From Ectorhizobium quercum (GTDB lineage: Bacteria; Pseudomonadota; Alphaproteobacteria; Rhizobiales; Rhizobiaceae): 64,000 nucleotides of DNA. The notes beneath the pieces were generated by a model that worked only from the letters and a program-made list of their open reading frames with translations, was not told the DNA's origin and ran no database searches. The position numbers were made by a program, and so were the translations under genes. Location: positions 248,001 to 312,000 of the forward strand of contig NZ_JANFPI010000002.1 of assembly GCF_026552795.1 (NCBI RefSeq). The letters are read 5' to 3'. Shown one piece after another: positions 63,791 through 64,000 of the stretch (position 1 is its first letter; the number at the start of each line of letters is the position of its first letter).

Positions 63791-64000
63791 TCAGAACAGG
63801 AAATAGCGCTGCGCCATCGGCAGGACCTTGGCCGGTTCGCAGGTCAGCAATTCACCATCGGCGCGAACCTCGTAGGTTTCCGGATCGACCTCGATATGCG
63901 GCGTCAGGTCGTTCAGCTTCATCGAGGCCTTGGAGATGCCTCCGCGCACGTTCCTGACCGGCACGAGCGCCTTGCCGACGCCCAGCCGTCCGGCAAGGCC
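63791..64000 (-). CDS. ureC: Urease alpha subunit UreC (partial, C-terminal 69 residues)
   Basis: Only the C-terminal end of the catalytic urease subunit is inside the window. The visible protein reads [20 protein letters not shown], then [22 protein letters not shown] and ends [10 protein letters not shown], the invariant urease alpha C-terminus. The active-site nickel ligands are upstream, outside the window, as are any ureA, ureB and ureD. The stop is 29 bp before the DUF2459 ATG. Confidence 0.95.
   Translation of the reverse strand, partial: GLAGRLGVGKALVPVRNVRGGISKASMKLNDLTPHIEVDPETYEVRADGELLTCEPAKVLPMAQRYFLF

Overview
The window is high-GC, gene-dense DNA that looks like a chromosome of a Rhizobiaceae-type alphaproteobacterium (Rhizobium/Ensifer/Shinella group). 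I infer this from gene content: a BacA/SbmA transporter, RutR, a stand-alone MnmD, a DUF2459 gene inside the urease cluster, PuuD-type urate oxidation and rhizobial-style palindromic intergenic repeats. The genus cannot be fixed by eye. No tRNA, rRNA, CRISPR, phage or insertion-sequence gene was seen.

Layout. 1-3.2 kb: two tandem DUF485-ActP acetate/solute symporter cassettes (the first cut by the window edge), each preceded by a paired GACTTAAGTC-type motif. 3.2-14.6 kb: housekeeping and accessory genes (GH13 alpha-glucosidase, GT4 glycosyltransferase, Der GTPase with a TPR protein, NnrU, a secreted polysaccharide deacetylase, BacA, an MFS transporter, a methionine aminopeptidase and a luciferase-like oxidoreductase). 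14.8-29.9 kb: purine catabolism: xdhABC, a LysR regulator, puuD and guaD on the plus strand; puuE-uraD-alc-allA-uraH plus a phosphoesterase convergent on the minus strand. Between them lie an alpha-hydroxy-acid oxidase and an unusual exported dioxygenase-like/ferric-reductase-like pair. 30-37.4 kb: a divergent mnmD/FAD-oxidoreductase pair, a large PAS-rich hybrid kinase, a truncated haemoglobin and a DUF2325 gene.

37.7-54.2 kb: reductive pyrimidine catabolism: preT-preA, then ddl, a HAD phosphatase, a pyruvate-kinase-like gene and an EamA transporter as an interlude, then divergent rutR and hyuC-hydA, a Nudix hydrolase and a NMT1/ThiY-like ABC transporter. Two sites resembling the RutR operator lie upstream of hyuC (good match) and preT (weaker match). 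54.5-60.3 kb: an RND efflux pair and a Crp/Fnr regulator whose leader carries a perfect TTGAT-N4-ATCAA box. 60.3-64 kb: an MBL-fold hydrolase and the urease genes ureG-F-E-(DUF2459)-C (ureC cut by the edge).

Read together, most of the window is a nitrogen-salvage region. Guanine and xanthine go to urate, then allantoin, allantoate, ureidoglycolate and urea, which urease would convert to ammonia. Uracil/thymine go through dihydropyrimidine and ureidopropionate to beta-alanine-type products and ammonia.

The most unusual structure is an arrangement seen twice inside the pyrimidine operon: gene stop, about 21-22 bp, compound palindromic repeat, DUF559 endonuclease-like ORF, then a 4-bp ATGA overlap into the next operon gene. 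A third compound repeat sits in the 5' end of the FAD oxidoreductase gene at 31.1-31.3 kb.
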